From: Gymnorhina tibicen
Taxonomy: Eukaryota; Chordata; Aves; Passeriformes; Artamidae
DNA length: 64,000 nt
NCBI GenBank assembly: GCA_013399875.1
Contig: VXAZ01007584.1
Location: forward strand, 1 to 64,000
Direction: 5' to 3'
In this document: positions 24,183 to 36,842 of the stretch, in pieces
Layout of the letters: every line of letters starts with the position of its first letter
Numbering within the stretch: the first letter of the stretch is position 1
Program-made: the position numbers and the translations under genes
The notes under the pieces: model-generated
What the model was told of the DNA's origin: nothing
Databases searched by the model: none
What the model saw: the letters and a program-made list of their open reading frames with translations, nothing else

Positions 24183-24251
24183 AGTGTTTTCAACTTAATA
24201 TTTTTTTAATACATTTTTTATGCAGTGTTTTCAGCTTAATATTTTTTTAAA
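24183..24251 (+). repeat. Direct repeat of 28 bases at 41-base spacing
   Basis: AGTGTTTTCA, then A or G, then CTTAATATTTTTTTAA occurs at 24183-24210 and again at 24224-24251. The copies are near-identical, with one mismatch in the body. It looks like a small local tandem duplication of a 41-base unit in AT-rich DNA, immediately upstream of a CR1 copy. Confidence 0.85.
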
Positions 24252-24330
24252 TGAAGCTGTGTTGGTATGAGAGTATTGGTAGAGGTTTGATACTCTTCCA
24301 GATATGTTTGATGCTATAGGTTTTATCCCA

Positions 24331-24482
24331 GAGGAGCTGTGGATGCCCCGTCCCTGGGAGTGTTCTAGGCCAGGTTGGATGGGGCTTTGAGCAACCTGGT
24401 CTAGTGGAAGGTGTCCCTGCCCATGGCCGGGGGTTGGAGCTGGATGATTTTTATGGTCTCCAACCCAAACCATTCTGTGATA
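24331..24482 (+). mobile_element. Young-looking CR1 LINE 3' tail
   Basis: The last ~150 bases of a CR1 element. From GTGGATGCCCCGTCCCTGGG it runs through GCCAGGTTGGATGGGGCTTT, GAGCAACCTGGTCTAGTGGA and AGGTGTCCCTGCCCATGGC to CCCAAACCATTCTGTGA. This matches the common avian CR1 3' end almost word for word, with few substitutions, so it is probably the most recent insertion in the window. There is no coding capacity. Its left edge abuts sequence unrelated to CR1. Confidence 0.95.
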
Positions 24483-25862
24483 CATGACTACCAAAACATT
24501 CCTTTCAAAAGAATTAAATAAAAACTATTTTATTTTTCTCCCTAGCATGGTGTCTTTATTCTAGCTAAAGCAGATTATGATGAAGACTAAATGCTTTTGT
24601 CTGATCACTTGGTCATGTTTGCAGAGAAATCTGGATCCTGTCCCTGCCAGGTGAGTTTCAGGACTTGTTAGGGTCCAAGCCAGGCTGATGCAGAGAGCTA
24701 AAGACCAGGCATGTTTTAGGCAGGCACTGCCCCTCACCACTTTTCCAGAACAGCAGGTAAGAAAGTGCAGAGCTGTGGCACACGCAGACACCTGGGTCCA
24801 TCCCCAGATGACTTTCTTTGCAGCTCGCCTAGGAATGCCTGTCTCCTGCCCTGCCTAACCTCCCCTCCCTCCTCTTTTTCCTCCTCTCCCAAGCCCCAGA
24901 GAAGCACAATGTTTCTGTGCCAAACACGCTCCCATTGTTTCCCCTGCAGGACACTGAGTGCAGCATAATTCATTTCCCTGATTTGGTTCAGGAAGAGCAC
25001 CAAGCAAGAGACTTGAAGAGCTCCATATGTTTAGCCTGTCAAAGGAAAGATCGAATACTCTTTTATTATAAGTACCTTATGTACTTTAAACAAGCAGAAG
25101 CCAAACATGAATCAATATCTGAGGGTTAAATCTGGAAAAATTCAAATGAGCAGTAAGGCACAGTGTTCTAAGATAATGACTAATTATTTTCCCAAACTAC
25201 CACATGAAGAGGTGAATCCTTTATCTCAAGCCCAGGTGCCTTTCTGGATGAGATGCTTTAGGCAAATACAAGATGTTGAACCCTGGTAAAGGTGACTGGG
25301 TGAAATTTTCTGGAAGTCGGACCACTAGCTTGGCCTTGAAGTGCAGATATCTAAAAATCACCTGATTACAAAATGTATTTAACTTGAACACAAAGGATTC
25401 AAGGCAGAAAAACATTTTAGAAGGTTAAAAAGTCTATCTGTAGTTTATGCCATTCAAATCTGTAAAGCCACAAGAAAAGATGATCATATTCCCTTCACCA
25501 TGGAAACACAAGTACACTGAAGAAATCAAAATGTTGGCTGTTGTGTGATAGAAGACAAAACAGGACACAAGGGCTGTGAAAGTGAATGGTTAAAAAATGA
25601 ATTTTAAAAGAAAAAAAGAAACTTGTTACAAAACCAGAACTTTTTTGAAGACCAAAGGACTCAGTTTGTAAAATGTGTCCTGTAATTGCAGTGGGAGGAA
25701 GGCAGCAAAAGACTCATTTCTTGGGAAGGGCACTGGCAAAACCCAAAGACCACACTCAGAAAGCCCAACACACAACAGCAAGTTGAGGAGGAAGGTTGTA
25801 AGGTAGCATGGCAAGATATAAGATGATGAAAAATAAAATTCAAGCTATCCTAAATAGCTTGA

Positions 25863-25886
25863 TTGGGCCAGTAGTTGGGCCAGTAG
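25863..25886 (+). repeat. 12-base perfect tandem duplication
   Basis: TTGGGCCAGTAG is present twice back to back (25863-25874 and 25875-25886). This is a typical replication-slippage duplication. Confidence 0.9.
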
Positions 25887-28800
25887 TTATTACGTGAGAA
25901 AAATCATGCCATTTAACAAATCTGAACTGATTTTAATATCATTCACTTCTCTTGTAACAGTGGAAGGACAGCAGTGTGAGGTTGTTGCTGGCCATTTTTC
26001 AATTTAGCAATGCTTTCTGTTGCTAAGACACAGATGTGGTTTTTCTGATTGCCTGAACATGATTACCAGTGAGTTTTCTATTAGAAATAAATGTGAAAAG
26101 TGACTATTTCACTGTGGATACAGAAATCAATGTCACAAACATGAGGAACTACATATGGAGTTGGACAGATATAAATTCAGAACCTCTTGGATATTGTTTG
26201 TTCTCTCCCTGGAGTAAACCAGGAATAAGTTGGAGTAAGTAAGGGCTAAGGCTTCTTTCACTCTCAGCAGCTTCTGGGAGGGCTTCCCAAAGTCATGGGA
26301 CATGGCAGCCTGTCACTGAGGGTTAACATGGATTAGGCAAGTACATTTAGCTTTGCCTCTCTTTTTCTTCTGAGAAAAAGCACCTTTTTTTTCCTCCTCA
26401 AAGCAACCACAGCAGTTAGCCAATATTGGATACCTTGAGGGTTGTTTCTGTTGGGAAAAGAAGCCAGTGCTGGAGCTGGGTGCTTTGTGCAAGGCTGATT
26501 ATTGAAAAAGGATGTCAGGAGCCCTATTTCCCTGAACTCAGCATGGACGGACAATAGGACGCAGTTTCTATTTCAAGACTCTTTTCAGCCAACACAATCC
26601 ATAACAGAACTTCTTTTTTCCCCTGGTCTCTCTCTCTCTCTCCACAGCTTTATCTGAACAGCAGATGACAAGTAATTTTCTGGTGTGTCCTCATTTTCCA
26701 TCTCTCTCTATTTCTTTTCCTGCAGACAGGGCATGCACACTCAGCTGGTATTAATTCAGTCCCTATGTCTTTTTGTTCTCTGTGTTCCCATTCAGGCTAC
26801 CATTTAGATGGGTTTCTCCCATGAGGAGCAAAGAGGCCATTAATTTGTCCACTGTTTCACTGATTCAAAGGTATTAATGCTCACCAGATTCAGAGCAGAG
26901 ATGTGACTGCATATCAAAGACATCAAAGACAAGATTTGCTGAGGGCCATTCACTCATCCAGGGCAACATCACCTCAGCTATAGCTCCCTCAGCCTCTCCA
27001 CTTGACTTGCTGGCACGTGCAGTGACAAACCACTGAGGACAAGTTTCTCTCCTAACACAGATCGGTTGCAAGCCAAAAATTTCCTTCGCTAAAAGCTGTG
27101 CCCTACCAGTTTATGTCTGCTTGAGACGCCGCTGTCTAAGGCTGCAAAGTCAGAAAAGGGAAATCATACCCCCAGATATGAAAGCGTAGCTCTCTTTCTA
27201 GACCAAAAAGATTAATTTATTTTGTTGTCACGTTGCTTGTTCTTTTGTGGCATGGTCTGCACTTGATTTCAAGCTAAACCACACCCTGGCTCACCATGCT
27301 GGAATGCTGTGCATAATGGACATGTGGGCAGTGAGCAGACTCTTGACAACTCATAAGATGATGTGAGACACAGAACACAAGGAAGCAAATGCAAAATCTT
27401 CAGTTCAGTTCCTATCTGAGCAGAAATCACTGCTTGCTTATTACCTGTTTTCCAGGGTTTTTTGCAAGTAGGTTGTTTCCTGTCAAGCTGAGCCACTGCA
27501 TTTCGAAGAGCCCCATGATAGAGGAGCATATAAAACTCAACTGTCCAAATGCAATTTTTTAAAAATCAGGTCAGATAAATCCTGTCTCTGAAGAGGGTCA
27601 AATAGTAGAAAGAGGAGAGAACAGAAAGGGGGGAAAAAAATGTATGGCTGTCTTTCCTGTTCTCATTTAGCCTGAATAAGAAATTAAGGAGGGGAAGAGG
27701 GAAGGAAGAGGAAAGACAGAACTAGAACAAAACTATTTCAGGATCTTTTATGGATGACAATCTTTATTATTTACATATGAAACCAGACTGGACAAAGCAC
27801 TAAAAATACGCTGTATTTCATCGGGAACAATCCTATAGCAGCAGGGAAATACAGCAGTTGACATAAATGGCCTTTTTCTATCATTAGCCTCTGTGATTCC
27901 ATGCCCATTTCATCCACAGCGTGTATCCTTCTTACAAGTCTCTCTGTAATAATAGTTCCAGAAATACAATCCACCCAGCCCTCATTCTCTGCACTACTGA
28001 GGAACTGGTGCCTTTTAGTGCTTGTCGTATTGGTACGGACATTGATGGCAGACGTCCCGAAGCTCCTCTCTATTCCATTAGTTTTATACCATTATAATTC
28101 ATGCAGGGGAAAATGTACATACAGAATGTCTCACACAGGTTTTGGGGTGATTTCTGCTGAAAGAACAGAGGATGCAGCGTGCTACAAAAGTCCTGCAGAA
28201 AATGAGCGCTGTTATCTGTCACTGATGTACACAGAAATTATCAGCCATTAAACAACTGCCTTGACTTTTACACTTCCTCCCAGTTCTCCAGGTCTACAGT
28301 TACCTGTCTTGATTACACTAAAGGTGTCTTGTCAGCCTTGCAGCAAAATCAATTTTTACAGGGCAAACTCCCCTGACCTGATAATAACAGGGGATTTGTC
28401 GTTACCAAAAATATTAGGCATATGAAAAGTTCCTGTTAACAACAGAATAAAAGTATGAGGCATATGAGGAGTTTCAGCTAACTCCAGAATAGCCCTAAAA
28501 GCACTCTCTGGGAAGGTAAAAGGCCATATAGGGCACCTGCTGTAGGTTTTGAACCCTACCCAGCACTCAAATACCATATTTTGTCTTTCCCTTTTGAGGT
28601 CACCACTTAGCAGGAGACTCCAGCTTGTTTAAGTATGTGGGTACTCTGACTGAAGCCAAAGAAGTCAGGAACTTTGTTCAATCAGTGTTTTTGTTTCAAG
28701 CTTTTCCCCCTGAGGTTATCTGGAGATCACCTTTGATGTGACTTTCTGGTTTCTCTTATTCTTACAGAACTGACCTGGCATGGCACTCAGGTCTGTACCA

Positions 28801-29729
28801 GGCAAATATTATGGAGGCTGACATTCTTCTCCACATATTCAGCTTCTCACTGCAGGCTTGAGGCTTCGTTGTTTGGCATAGGACAAGGGAGACCTTTGGG
28901 CTTGGCTGGCCCAGATTTCTTGTATGAGGTGCTCTTACAGCAGGTTGTGAAGTCCAAAGGTCAATCCAAATCCAGTCGGTAGTCTTAGAAATGTTTCTAA
29001 TTCCAAGCTGGTGTCATTTCAAAGAAGAAGAGAAGAGGAGATATGCTCTACGCACAGATTACTCAGGACCTTAATCAGCCCTTTCCTTCAAGTGGAGAGA
29101 GGTAACTTCTCTGTCAGAGTCGGAGTAGGCTGCCCTTAACACATTGATCACGAACTGACTTTGGCTGTTTCTGACCCAGTTGCATCATTTTAACAGGAGA
29201 ATGAAGAGCACTCCTCATGAAACCACAGACTTCCCACTCAAGCTGTCTCGCCTGCAATGTTTAATATTCCACTCGACTGACGATCATTGCAGCACTACGT
29301 GCAAGGACGGGAGGATCAAATGCCTGACACTTCCTCCACCTGAATTTTGGATTCCGGGCACCCGTCATGCCCTGGCCCCAGAGCAGGAGAAGCAGCCAAG
29401 GCAGCTTGTGCAAAAGGCCTGAAATGCCATGTTTTACAAGCTGAAATATGAAGTGATAACTTCAGGAAGTTTGTTCATGCTTTGGATCGGGGACTGAGGG
29501 AGGAAGCAAGTGCATGGTTTCAGAATGAGTGAATTATTTAAGCCAGCAGTCCAGAAATGCAAAGGAGGGATGTCAGGTCTCTGGAAGAAGCTAAACTGGA
29601 CTGTATTCCCTTGTCATCCACAACAACAGCGTGGGTGTTCTGAATGCTACCAAGTCCTGGGTTTTGACATGAAATTGTGCATCACCAGAAAAAAACATCT
29701 GTTCAAATTCTCCTCACCAACACTTCTGT

Positions 29730-30010
29730 AATTTAGCAACTTGCCAGTTGCATAATGAAATCAAACTGGGCATGTTGCCTTATGTTTGGCACTTCGGTTT
29801 GTTTACGTTTTGCAAAGGTGCCCAAAGATCATCGGGCAATGACTGATGAGAAGTTCACACTATTACTGCAGGTTCTTAGATTATTAGTCATTCTTGGACA
29901 AATGAGATAATGTCACACAAAGTCTGAGAGAGCCAGAGGGCTTTTTTTAAACGCGCTTTTCTAAGCTAATGAGGTTTGTCTGTTTCCAGTGTACGTGTAT
30001 TTTAATTACG
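29730..30010. promoter_or_regulatory. Conserved-noncoding-element-like block
   Basis: Non-repetitive, AT-leaning sequence with TTGCATAATGAAATC, GGTTTGTTTACGTTTTGC (forkhead-like TGTTTAC), TAGATTATTAGTC, AAGCTAATGAGG and TTTTAATTACG (homeodomain-like cores). The clustering suggests an enhancer-like element, but this is composition-based inference only. Confidence 0.22.
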
Positions 30011-31825
30011 TGCAACTACGAGACCTGGCAATACTTTTTGAACCTGTTCACCGATTTAAAAGAAAAAAAAAATCTAACAGGAAGAGGGGAAAAGTTGTCA
30101 AGGATACAAATTTCAGCCAAATTCGTTGAAACAGAGAGAGAAAAAGCTAATTAAAATCTACATAGGAGAAAGGAAAGGGCAAGAAGGAGAGAAAGAATAA
30201 GAGAGACTATAAATGACTAGCTAGAAGGGAAAACTCCAGTTACAGTTCATATCTTAGTAAAACTGAAGTTGATCAAACTCAAACAAAACCCACAGCAAAC
30301 TAGACTTCCTTTATTCCAGTGCTGGGGGAGATACTTGGGGTTTTGGATTCTTTATTCAATTACATTTTCCTGCATAATATGCTTTACACATACTACTCAG
30401 CTACATATAAAGGGGTTTTAAACAAGGAGGGGAGGCCGGAATATTTAATGGATAAATTTAGAAGGGAGGGAGGCATTCCACTGTACCAATTGGACTTTAC
30501 CATCTCCCTTTCCTTGGCACCTAGAGAAAACTCCATTAGAAAAGCAAGAAAGCATGACAAAGTAAACCACAATTTTTTCCCTACTGAGAGCTTCAGGCGT
30601 ACAAATGAGTTCTTGCCAGATAGCAAGTGAGATTGTATCATTTCCAAACAACTGACTCAAAGAAAAAAAATAAAATGCAGGCACCTTGAGAATTCTCTCA
30701 GACTCAGAACTGCAGAGATCGTTTTGCAGAATTAAGCTTTGCTCTTGGATTACAAATGTTTGTGCCAAATTTCAGTTTCCGATGCTTTTGCCTGTGTGTG
30801 AGTAAGTGTGAAATTATTAATCCTTGAAAGCAGGGATTCATAATAACGGAGTTATTGACATTTTCTTGGCTCTAGCATTGCAGATGTGATGCTAAAGACA
30901 AGAAACATTCCCACTGTTTGATGAAGAGGGTACCCAGGAAACACCAGCAGTAATCATTCTCCAGGCAGAAGATGTTTTCTGTCATCTGGTTCTTGACAAC
31001 TATAAATAAAGGGCTCAATCTGATTTTTATACACTATTTCTACACTGTAAGAGACAGAATGATATATCCCACAGTTTGCAATGGAAGCCATACACACAGT
31101 GATGGGATTATAAACAAAGTATGTACGCACCACAAATGTTTGTATTTTTACCAGTGTTGTGAGGCAGAGGTTCACAACTGCACTTGTGGGCCTTGGTTAA
31201 CGCAGAAACACCATTTCTCGTGCTGTAGCTGAGGTGTTCCAGAGACAAATGTTGGTACACAGGCCCAGGATGAAATCAGTACTTGCTTGCTAGCATAAAA
31301 GAACTGCTATTAAAAGATACCAAAGTGAAATACTACCACTATTTTCTTTTCTCAGCTATGTCAAACTAATTTATTTGAAAGCAGAAATACAGAAAATACA
31401 GTGTGAGACTCAGCCCCAGGCCTGGAAGTTCTCTAAATGAAGCACCAGCCCTCCATGGGAGAGCAGGGGAGTTAAAGAACTCTGGCAAAATACAGTCCTC
31501 CTCCTTGAGCTCACAGCTGAGCTCTGCTCTTCTGTTCCTCTGCAACAAGATGGGAGCCCACCAGGAAAGGCTCAGAAGAGGCAACCAGTGAAACCTTCAT
31601 TGTTAGAGGAAACAAAAACCTTGGAATTTTCTTTACTTTGCAACTCAGTGTGATTCAGTGGGCCCTGAGCTTGCAGTGGTGCAAGAGCTTTAACAATTTA
31701 GCCCCACCTGGGCAAGGCACCGAACTCAAGCTGTTCAATTTTCACCAGCAGGACAGCAGTGATGCAGCTGTGCTGCTTCCCATCCAGTGACAGCAGAACT
31801 GCCAGCACCTCCAGGGAACTCCAAG

Positions 31826-31900
31826 CCCTTCCCTTCCCTTCCCTTCCCTTCCCTTCCCTTCCCTTCCCTTCCAGANTTCCCTTCCCTTCCCTTCCCCCTT
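31826..31900 (+). repeat. (CCCTT)n pentanucleotide microsatellite with one undetermined base
   Basis: About nine CCCTT units, then CCAGANTT, then further CCCTT units and CCCCCTT. Base 31876 is N. The repeat is open in several frames on both strands (31698-31961 -, 31759-32046 +), which creates false Pro/Phe/Ser or Glu/Gly/Lys-rich proteins. Confidence 0.95.
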
Positions 31901-34900
31901 CTTCAGGTTTGGTCAATTCATTACCACTTAAGAACAAAAACAATAAACATAAGCCACACAAAACACAGAATTACAGGGCAAACAGGTGGAGGAGATACCA
32001 ATCCAACACTGCATTTGAACATTTAATTTCATTTTCTTGTGATTAAAACTCTCTTTATATTCTGTTGCCTGAATCAGCATGGGCTCCCTTGCCCAAGTTC
32101 CCAGGAAAATGCGTTCCTCTTCCCTCCTTGCTTCTTCCTGCAGGATTATGGCCGTTCAGTCACATGGAATCCATCACCTGCCCAGTTGCAGACAAAGAGT
32201 GAAAAATAAAAAAAACTAAAAGAAAAAGAAGAAGAAAAAGAGAAAGTTCTAATCGCCAGTGTTCACATTATCAAATCTGCAATGAGAATAAAGTTTCACG
32301 ACCATAGCCCAGCACTGGGGGATTGTGCACATCTTTGGGAAGCAGATCTCACCCTCTGCCCGTTCCCGCCTGACAATCTGCCCTGCAGATCGGCCACGAC
32401 TTTTCCAGGAGCACAGACCTTCCCTGCATGGCAGCAGTATCAGTTTGCAAGCAAATGACCGTGCCAGGAAGTGTGAGTTCTCAGGCTATCTAATGACTGT
32501 ATCAGCACGGATGTGTCCTTGCTGTTCTCACAAGGCATCACAGAGCCTTGCATGGAGCCATGTGAGAGTGAGTGAGAAATCAGCTGAATCTAATCAGAAG
32601 GAATGGCATAATTAACACGAATTCTGTGAGGAGCTGTTTGTTAAGTGATATGCAGCTCTCTGTTTAGTGGCTCATTATTCAACCAACCCTGGGTAAAGCT
32701 TCGCCGTCTCCACGGAGCACAATGTAAATAGAAAAAACAGCTTCATTTTCCCCGTCCTGTCACTGTAGACCATAATTCAAGCTGATCATACTTTTCCATT
32801 TTTCACAGAATTTTTCCACAGTGTGGATAGGGGCATCTAAAGTGTTATTAAAACATGTTAGGGAGGCAAGCTGGCCAGGGCTGCCTGGAGCGGGCAGCCC
32901 CACTGCTTTCTGGCTTCTCCTGAGTCTGCTCAAAGTGTGAGGAAACAAGAATATAATCACAGATTTCTGGTGACACAAGCAAAGTATCAGTGGGGCAAGT
33001 TCTGCAAAGCATTTCAAGCTCACATGGGGAGGTTTTCTTGGAGAGTAGCTTTCTCTTTGGGAGATAAATAGATATTGTCAGGAGATGTGGAATCTCACCT
33101 GCTCCACAGCACTGCATTTTATGCAAAAAAGAAATTTCAGTCAGTAGAAGGCAGAGTGGAAAAAGAAGCATCAAAGTGGCTGTTGCTGGAGGAGTAGCTC
33201 CAACATGGCATGACATATTGCCACTGCCACAGGCCAACCAGCATTGCTTCTGCCCCGCCATCCACCTCAGAGCACGGTAAAAGCTCTTCCTCTCCCTGCT
33301 GCCAAGGACTTGTGTGCTAATGGACTGCAGACAGATGGGTGAGCACATTTGTTTTACTTTTTTCCTTTTTCTTAATTTCTAAAAAAAAAACCCCAGCCCC
33401 TTGGGAGAAAACAAATGCCAGCCATTCCTCTGCAGTCTGAGGAAATATGTCAACACACATCAAATATGTCAACATATATCAACATACCTGTTGATTTATG
33501 TAACATTAAAAAAAAAAAAATCAAAACCCTACCATGTCCTGTGGCATTAGACTTTCTTCCATTTTGTGCAAGAAATGCACTCATGTAACAGCTGTTGGCA
33601 CATCCAGGTTGTGCTCCACAGCTGCTGCAGACCAACAGCAAACAGGAGACCACCACTGCAGCAGGGCAAGGACATCTGAGCAGTTTGCCCCAGGTTTCAG
33701 TGTAAAATCAAGGCAGGAAATCGAGGCCAATACACAACCAAAGACATAGTTTAGCTGGAGAGCAGCACAGTTAATTCTCTCCCATCTTTATTTCACCCTT
33801 TTTTAGTGCCCACAATTGCAACGCCTCTTTCCAGAATTTCTGCAAGTCTGCCAGAGATGTCCTGAACAGACATGCATGTGCCCATGCAGGATACTGCCTG
33901 TTCACAGGCCTTCACCCATCTTCAGTGTCTTGGATTCTCTGTGCTTGGGCAGAATATCTGCTTAGGATTCAGATTTACAAGCTGTGTCTTCTTTCTCTGC
34001 CCAGACAGAATCTGAAAAATACATGCCCATTTAGCCTGAATTTATCAATGTTCAGCAGTCCAGAAGGAGTGATATTTCCAGTCAGAAAATGAGACAAGAT
34101 CAACAAAATCCAGACACGTGGCAGTTGTATCTCTTACAACATAGATGGACTGGATGCATCCTCCCCTGGAAAACACTTTCATCCTTATACCTCCATTTCA
34201 ATAACTTCTATTACAAACTGGATCCCATGGCATCAATTCACCCTTGTTTCTGCAAAGCCCAGCTCAGCCTTGCTCCCGAGCTCCTGTTAGTGAGCCTTGA
34301 CTGGCAGCTAAGGACATTAGAGTGTTTTTAACTGCAGGGGTTTGGAGAACCAGAAGTAACCCTAAAACCCAGACAGCCATTAGAATGTAAACGTGAGGAG
34401 GCTGGTCATACATGGAAAGGGTGTCTCAGTGGAAAGAGAAATAGAGACCAACCTTAAATCCATTGCTGGTGATGACTCAGGAATGAAGGAGCAGGAAGTG
34501 TAGACTGGGAAGCAAACCACACCACGACTGAGAGACACAATTTCCAAACAAGCTGCAGTTTGGCCAAGCTATCCCAAGAGCAACAGGTATGTTTGTGGTA
34601 GAACAGATGTTTCTTGGGAACACGAAGCTGTGCCTTAACTTGAGCAGAAAGGCAGCCACACCTATAAGGTAAGAAAACCTGCTCCTAAAATAATAGTTCA
34701 AAACAAAAATAGAATAGCTGAATGTAATTCCGCACCCCCCCACCCCATTTCCTTCTTTCTCTCTCATTAGACACATTAGATCTGCTGAAGGCATTTTTTT
34801 TCCCATTCATGTTTCATGAATACAAAAGCATGTGCAACACGTGCAAATTAAGGATATGATTGACAGACAAATGGCAGCTGCCAAAACCATGAGGGAAAAG

Positions 34901-36358
34901 TTTCTAAAAGCTAATGGTTTCACAGATCCTTACTGCTGCATGTTGGTTTTGTGCTCGTTGTTGTCTGGTATGTAGCAGATTCTGGTAAGAATCCCCCAAA
35001 CTGATGGTTTTTTATGATTTGAAGCACTCTGTACATTATTTATGTCGGGATCAATAGAACGGTTTATGTAAAAAAGATGCGTTGAGAGAGTAAATTCAAA
35101 GAGAGCAATTTGTATGCAAGTGGAACTGATCAATCCAATAAAAATGACTGCCAGGTCTCCTGAGACTTATAGAAATACTTTCAATAAACACATTTTTAAT
35201 AAAAAAAGCAATGAAATATATCACAGCATAGGATTCAAATGGAAAGCAAACCTTTTCTGAACAACTGAGGAGAAGAATTCACACTTTGATTAAAGTCTAT
35301 TTTCATTCAATTATTGATGTAATATGAATGTTTTAGTGTGAAACATTATTTGTTTTTAAATCCTGGGTTGTTCACTCAGGTCCCATTTGTCCATACAGTT
35401 ATTTCAGGGGAAGTGCCTAACTCCAGGACAACTTGTCTTCCCAGACTTAAGGAAATAAGGTGCATCTTTAAGCTTGTATGGTGGTATCTCCACAATAAGG
35501 TACAGAAATATCTGGTCAGAGAAGGTGCTCAGAGTCTGACTCAGGCCATACTCAGCCTAACTCGGCTATGACTGTAAGAAATTTTATTTCTTACGCATCA
35601 GAAAAGTTCTGAAATATCAGTGTAAGAAGGTGACACTTTTGTTAAGAAAAAAACCAAATTTTCTAGGGTAGACATTACAGCATGTCTGTGCTGTTAAGGG
35701 TCTCTCTCACTGGAAGGCAAAGCACAGCTATCTGGTGTTCAGCTGAGTCAGCATTCACAGCAGAGAAACAGCTTCCAAGGCAGGAAGGAGAGGATGATTC
35801 TTTAGATTCGGGTAATATAAGTCTTCCTTCCTTCTGCCTGTGGCAGGCACAATTCTGCAACAGGACCCTCCCACCCAAGTTTCTTAAGTCACGGTTGGTT
35901 CCATCCCAGCGTCGGAGGTTGGGTTATGACCTGGCTGGGTGTGTGGTGGCACAGCCAGAGGGACCTGCAGCTCCGGCCCTGCTGTGCCTGTGCCTGCAGG
36001 TGCCCAAAGGCAGTGACGCTGCTGCCTGCTGTGTTATCTCCCGGTGCGCAGGGACCTGCTCACACCTCATTTCTGGGTGGATGGGGACCTCTTGCCAGAT
36101 GGCTCTTGTGGCACGAGATTAAACAGTCATTTTCATGCTGTTATTTCTTTACACTGCAGATAGGTTCAAGCAGGCGTCTGCCGGTTTGCCAGACAGAGGG
36201 AAACCGAACTTGTTAATAAACCCTACTTGCTTACAAGTTCTACACTTAGATTACTCAAATATAGACACTGGGTTTGGAAGTCTTTTCCTGGCCATGATCT
36301 GTCTGGAGGGACTCGGTGTCTATGGGATTTCTTTTTGAAATTACGGTTTCAGTGAATG
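31901..36358. other. Gene-free interval
   Basis: No gene identified. An A-rich purine patch lies at about 32200-32247. The 166-codon frame at 32848-33348 (-) is the longest on the reverse strand; it is of mixed composition with a hydrophobic patch but matches nothing known. A 19-base tandem repeat lies at 33443-33480 and an A13 run near 33508. The frame at 35682-36122 (+, 146 codons) is likewise unrecognised. Confidence 0.5.
33443..33480 (+). repeat. 19-base tandem repeat, two copies plus a partial
   Basis: AAATATGTCAACACACATC (33443-33461) is followed by AAATATGTCAACATATATC (33462-33480), with a partial third unit (AACATAC) after it. Confidence 0.85.
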
Positions 36359-36842
36359 TGACGCCTAAAGATTTTAGGTTTTTTACACATTTTTCATGTA
36401 TTTGTAGCTTTGTAGACTGTTAATACGTGGTTATACAGAGCCTGGTATTTTTCCTACCCTTTCTTTTCAATTTTAGAATAATAAGCTAACCTTCTAACAT
36501 ATTCCTGAAATACTGTTTAGTCTTATTTCCAATAAGAGAACCTCCAAGAGGACATTTTGTTTTCCAACCAGAAGACACAACAAGAAATGGGGCAAAGAAA
36601 CCCCTGGACCAACTCCAGTGGGGCAGAACCCGGGGGAAAATTTCCTAACCAACTGCTCTTCTAGTTGGACAGTATTTGATAGATGTGCTGATTTGTTAAA
36701 CTTATGAAAATTGTCAAAATCCAGTGCCAGGTGTGCCCATGACCATGGTGGCACCTGGAAACTTCCAATAAAGATCTGCTTTTTATTTTACTATTTTAAC
36801 ACTGTTGAAAGTGTTTGGGGGGTTTTTTGATTTTAGGTAACA
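36359..36842 (+). mobile_element. Possible solo LTR or poly(A)-bearing relic, tentative
   Basis: The right part has the layout of an LTR 3' half or any strong polyadenylation site: an imperfect 15-base stem-loop (36727-36758), AATAAA at 36767-36772, and then a G/T-rich segment (AAGTGTTTGGGGGGTTTTTT, about 36808-36827). If it is an LTR, one possible frame is TG at 36359 to CA at 36842, flanked by AATG on both sides. But the ends are not mutually inverted, and a 4-base match is weak. No primer-binding site or viral gene is visible nearby. A transcript 3' end or chance are the alternatives. Confidence 0.2.
36727..36830 (+). promoter_or_regulatory. Polyadenylation-site-like module with upstream stem-loop
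   Basis: The left arm CCAGGTGTGCCCATG (36727-36741) and right arm CATGGTGGCACCTGG (36744-36758) pair at 12 of 15 positions around a 2-base centre. Nine bases later comes the canonical AATAAA (36767-36772). A G/T-rich tract resembling a cleavage-factor downstream element follows about 35-55 bases further on. This arrangement is what vertebrate 3'-end formation uses, but no matching transcript is recognised. Confidence 0.4.

Larger units (their letters stand above)
17724..24330. other. Gene-free interval
   Basis: About 6.6 kb with no gene recognised. It contains a short GT run (17890-17902), an imperfect TAATGAAG/GAGGTA array (21631-21694), a direct repeat (24183-24251) and a candidate exon (18472-18615). 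Open frames such as 20560-20976 (-, 138 codons) and 22654-23067 (-, 137 codons) are unrecognised and within chance length. Confidence 0.55.
24483..31825. other. Gene-free interval
   Basis: About 7.3 kb with no gene or interspersed repeat recognised. Minor elements: a 12-base tandem duplication (25863-25886), a CT run (about 26627-26645), purine-rich patches (about 27680-27722 and 30165-30210) and a block with conserved-element texture at about 29730-30010. The opposite-strand open frames at 27771-27974 (-) and 27901-28251 (+, 116 codons) are unrecognised. Confidence 0.55.

Noticed and set aside
31698..32046. Pro/Ser/Phe-rich and Gly/Lys/Glu-rich proteins
   Set aside because: They are translations of the CCCTT microsatellite and include an undetermined base.
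32848..33348. 166-codon minus-strand frame with a hydrophobic patch and an internal CAG/GTGAGA donor-like site
   Set aside because: No recognised family, no upstream acceptor or promoter support, and length within chance expectation.
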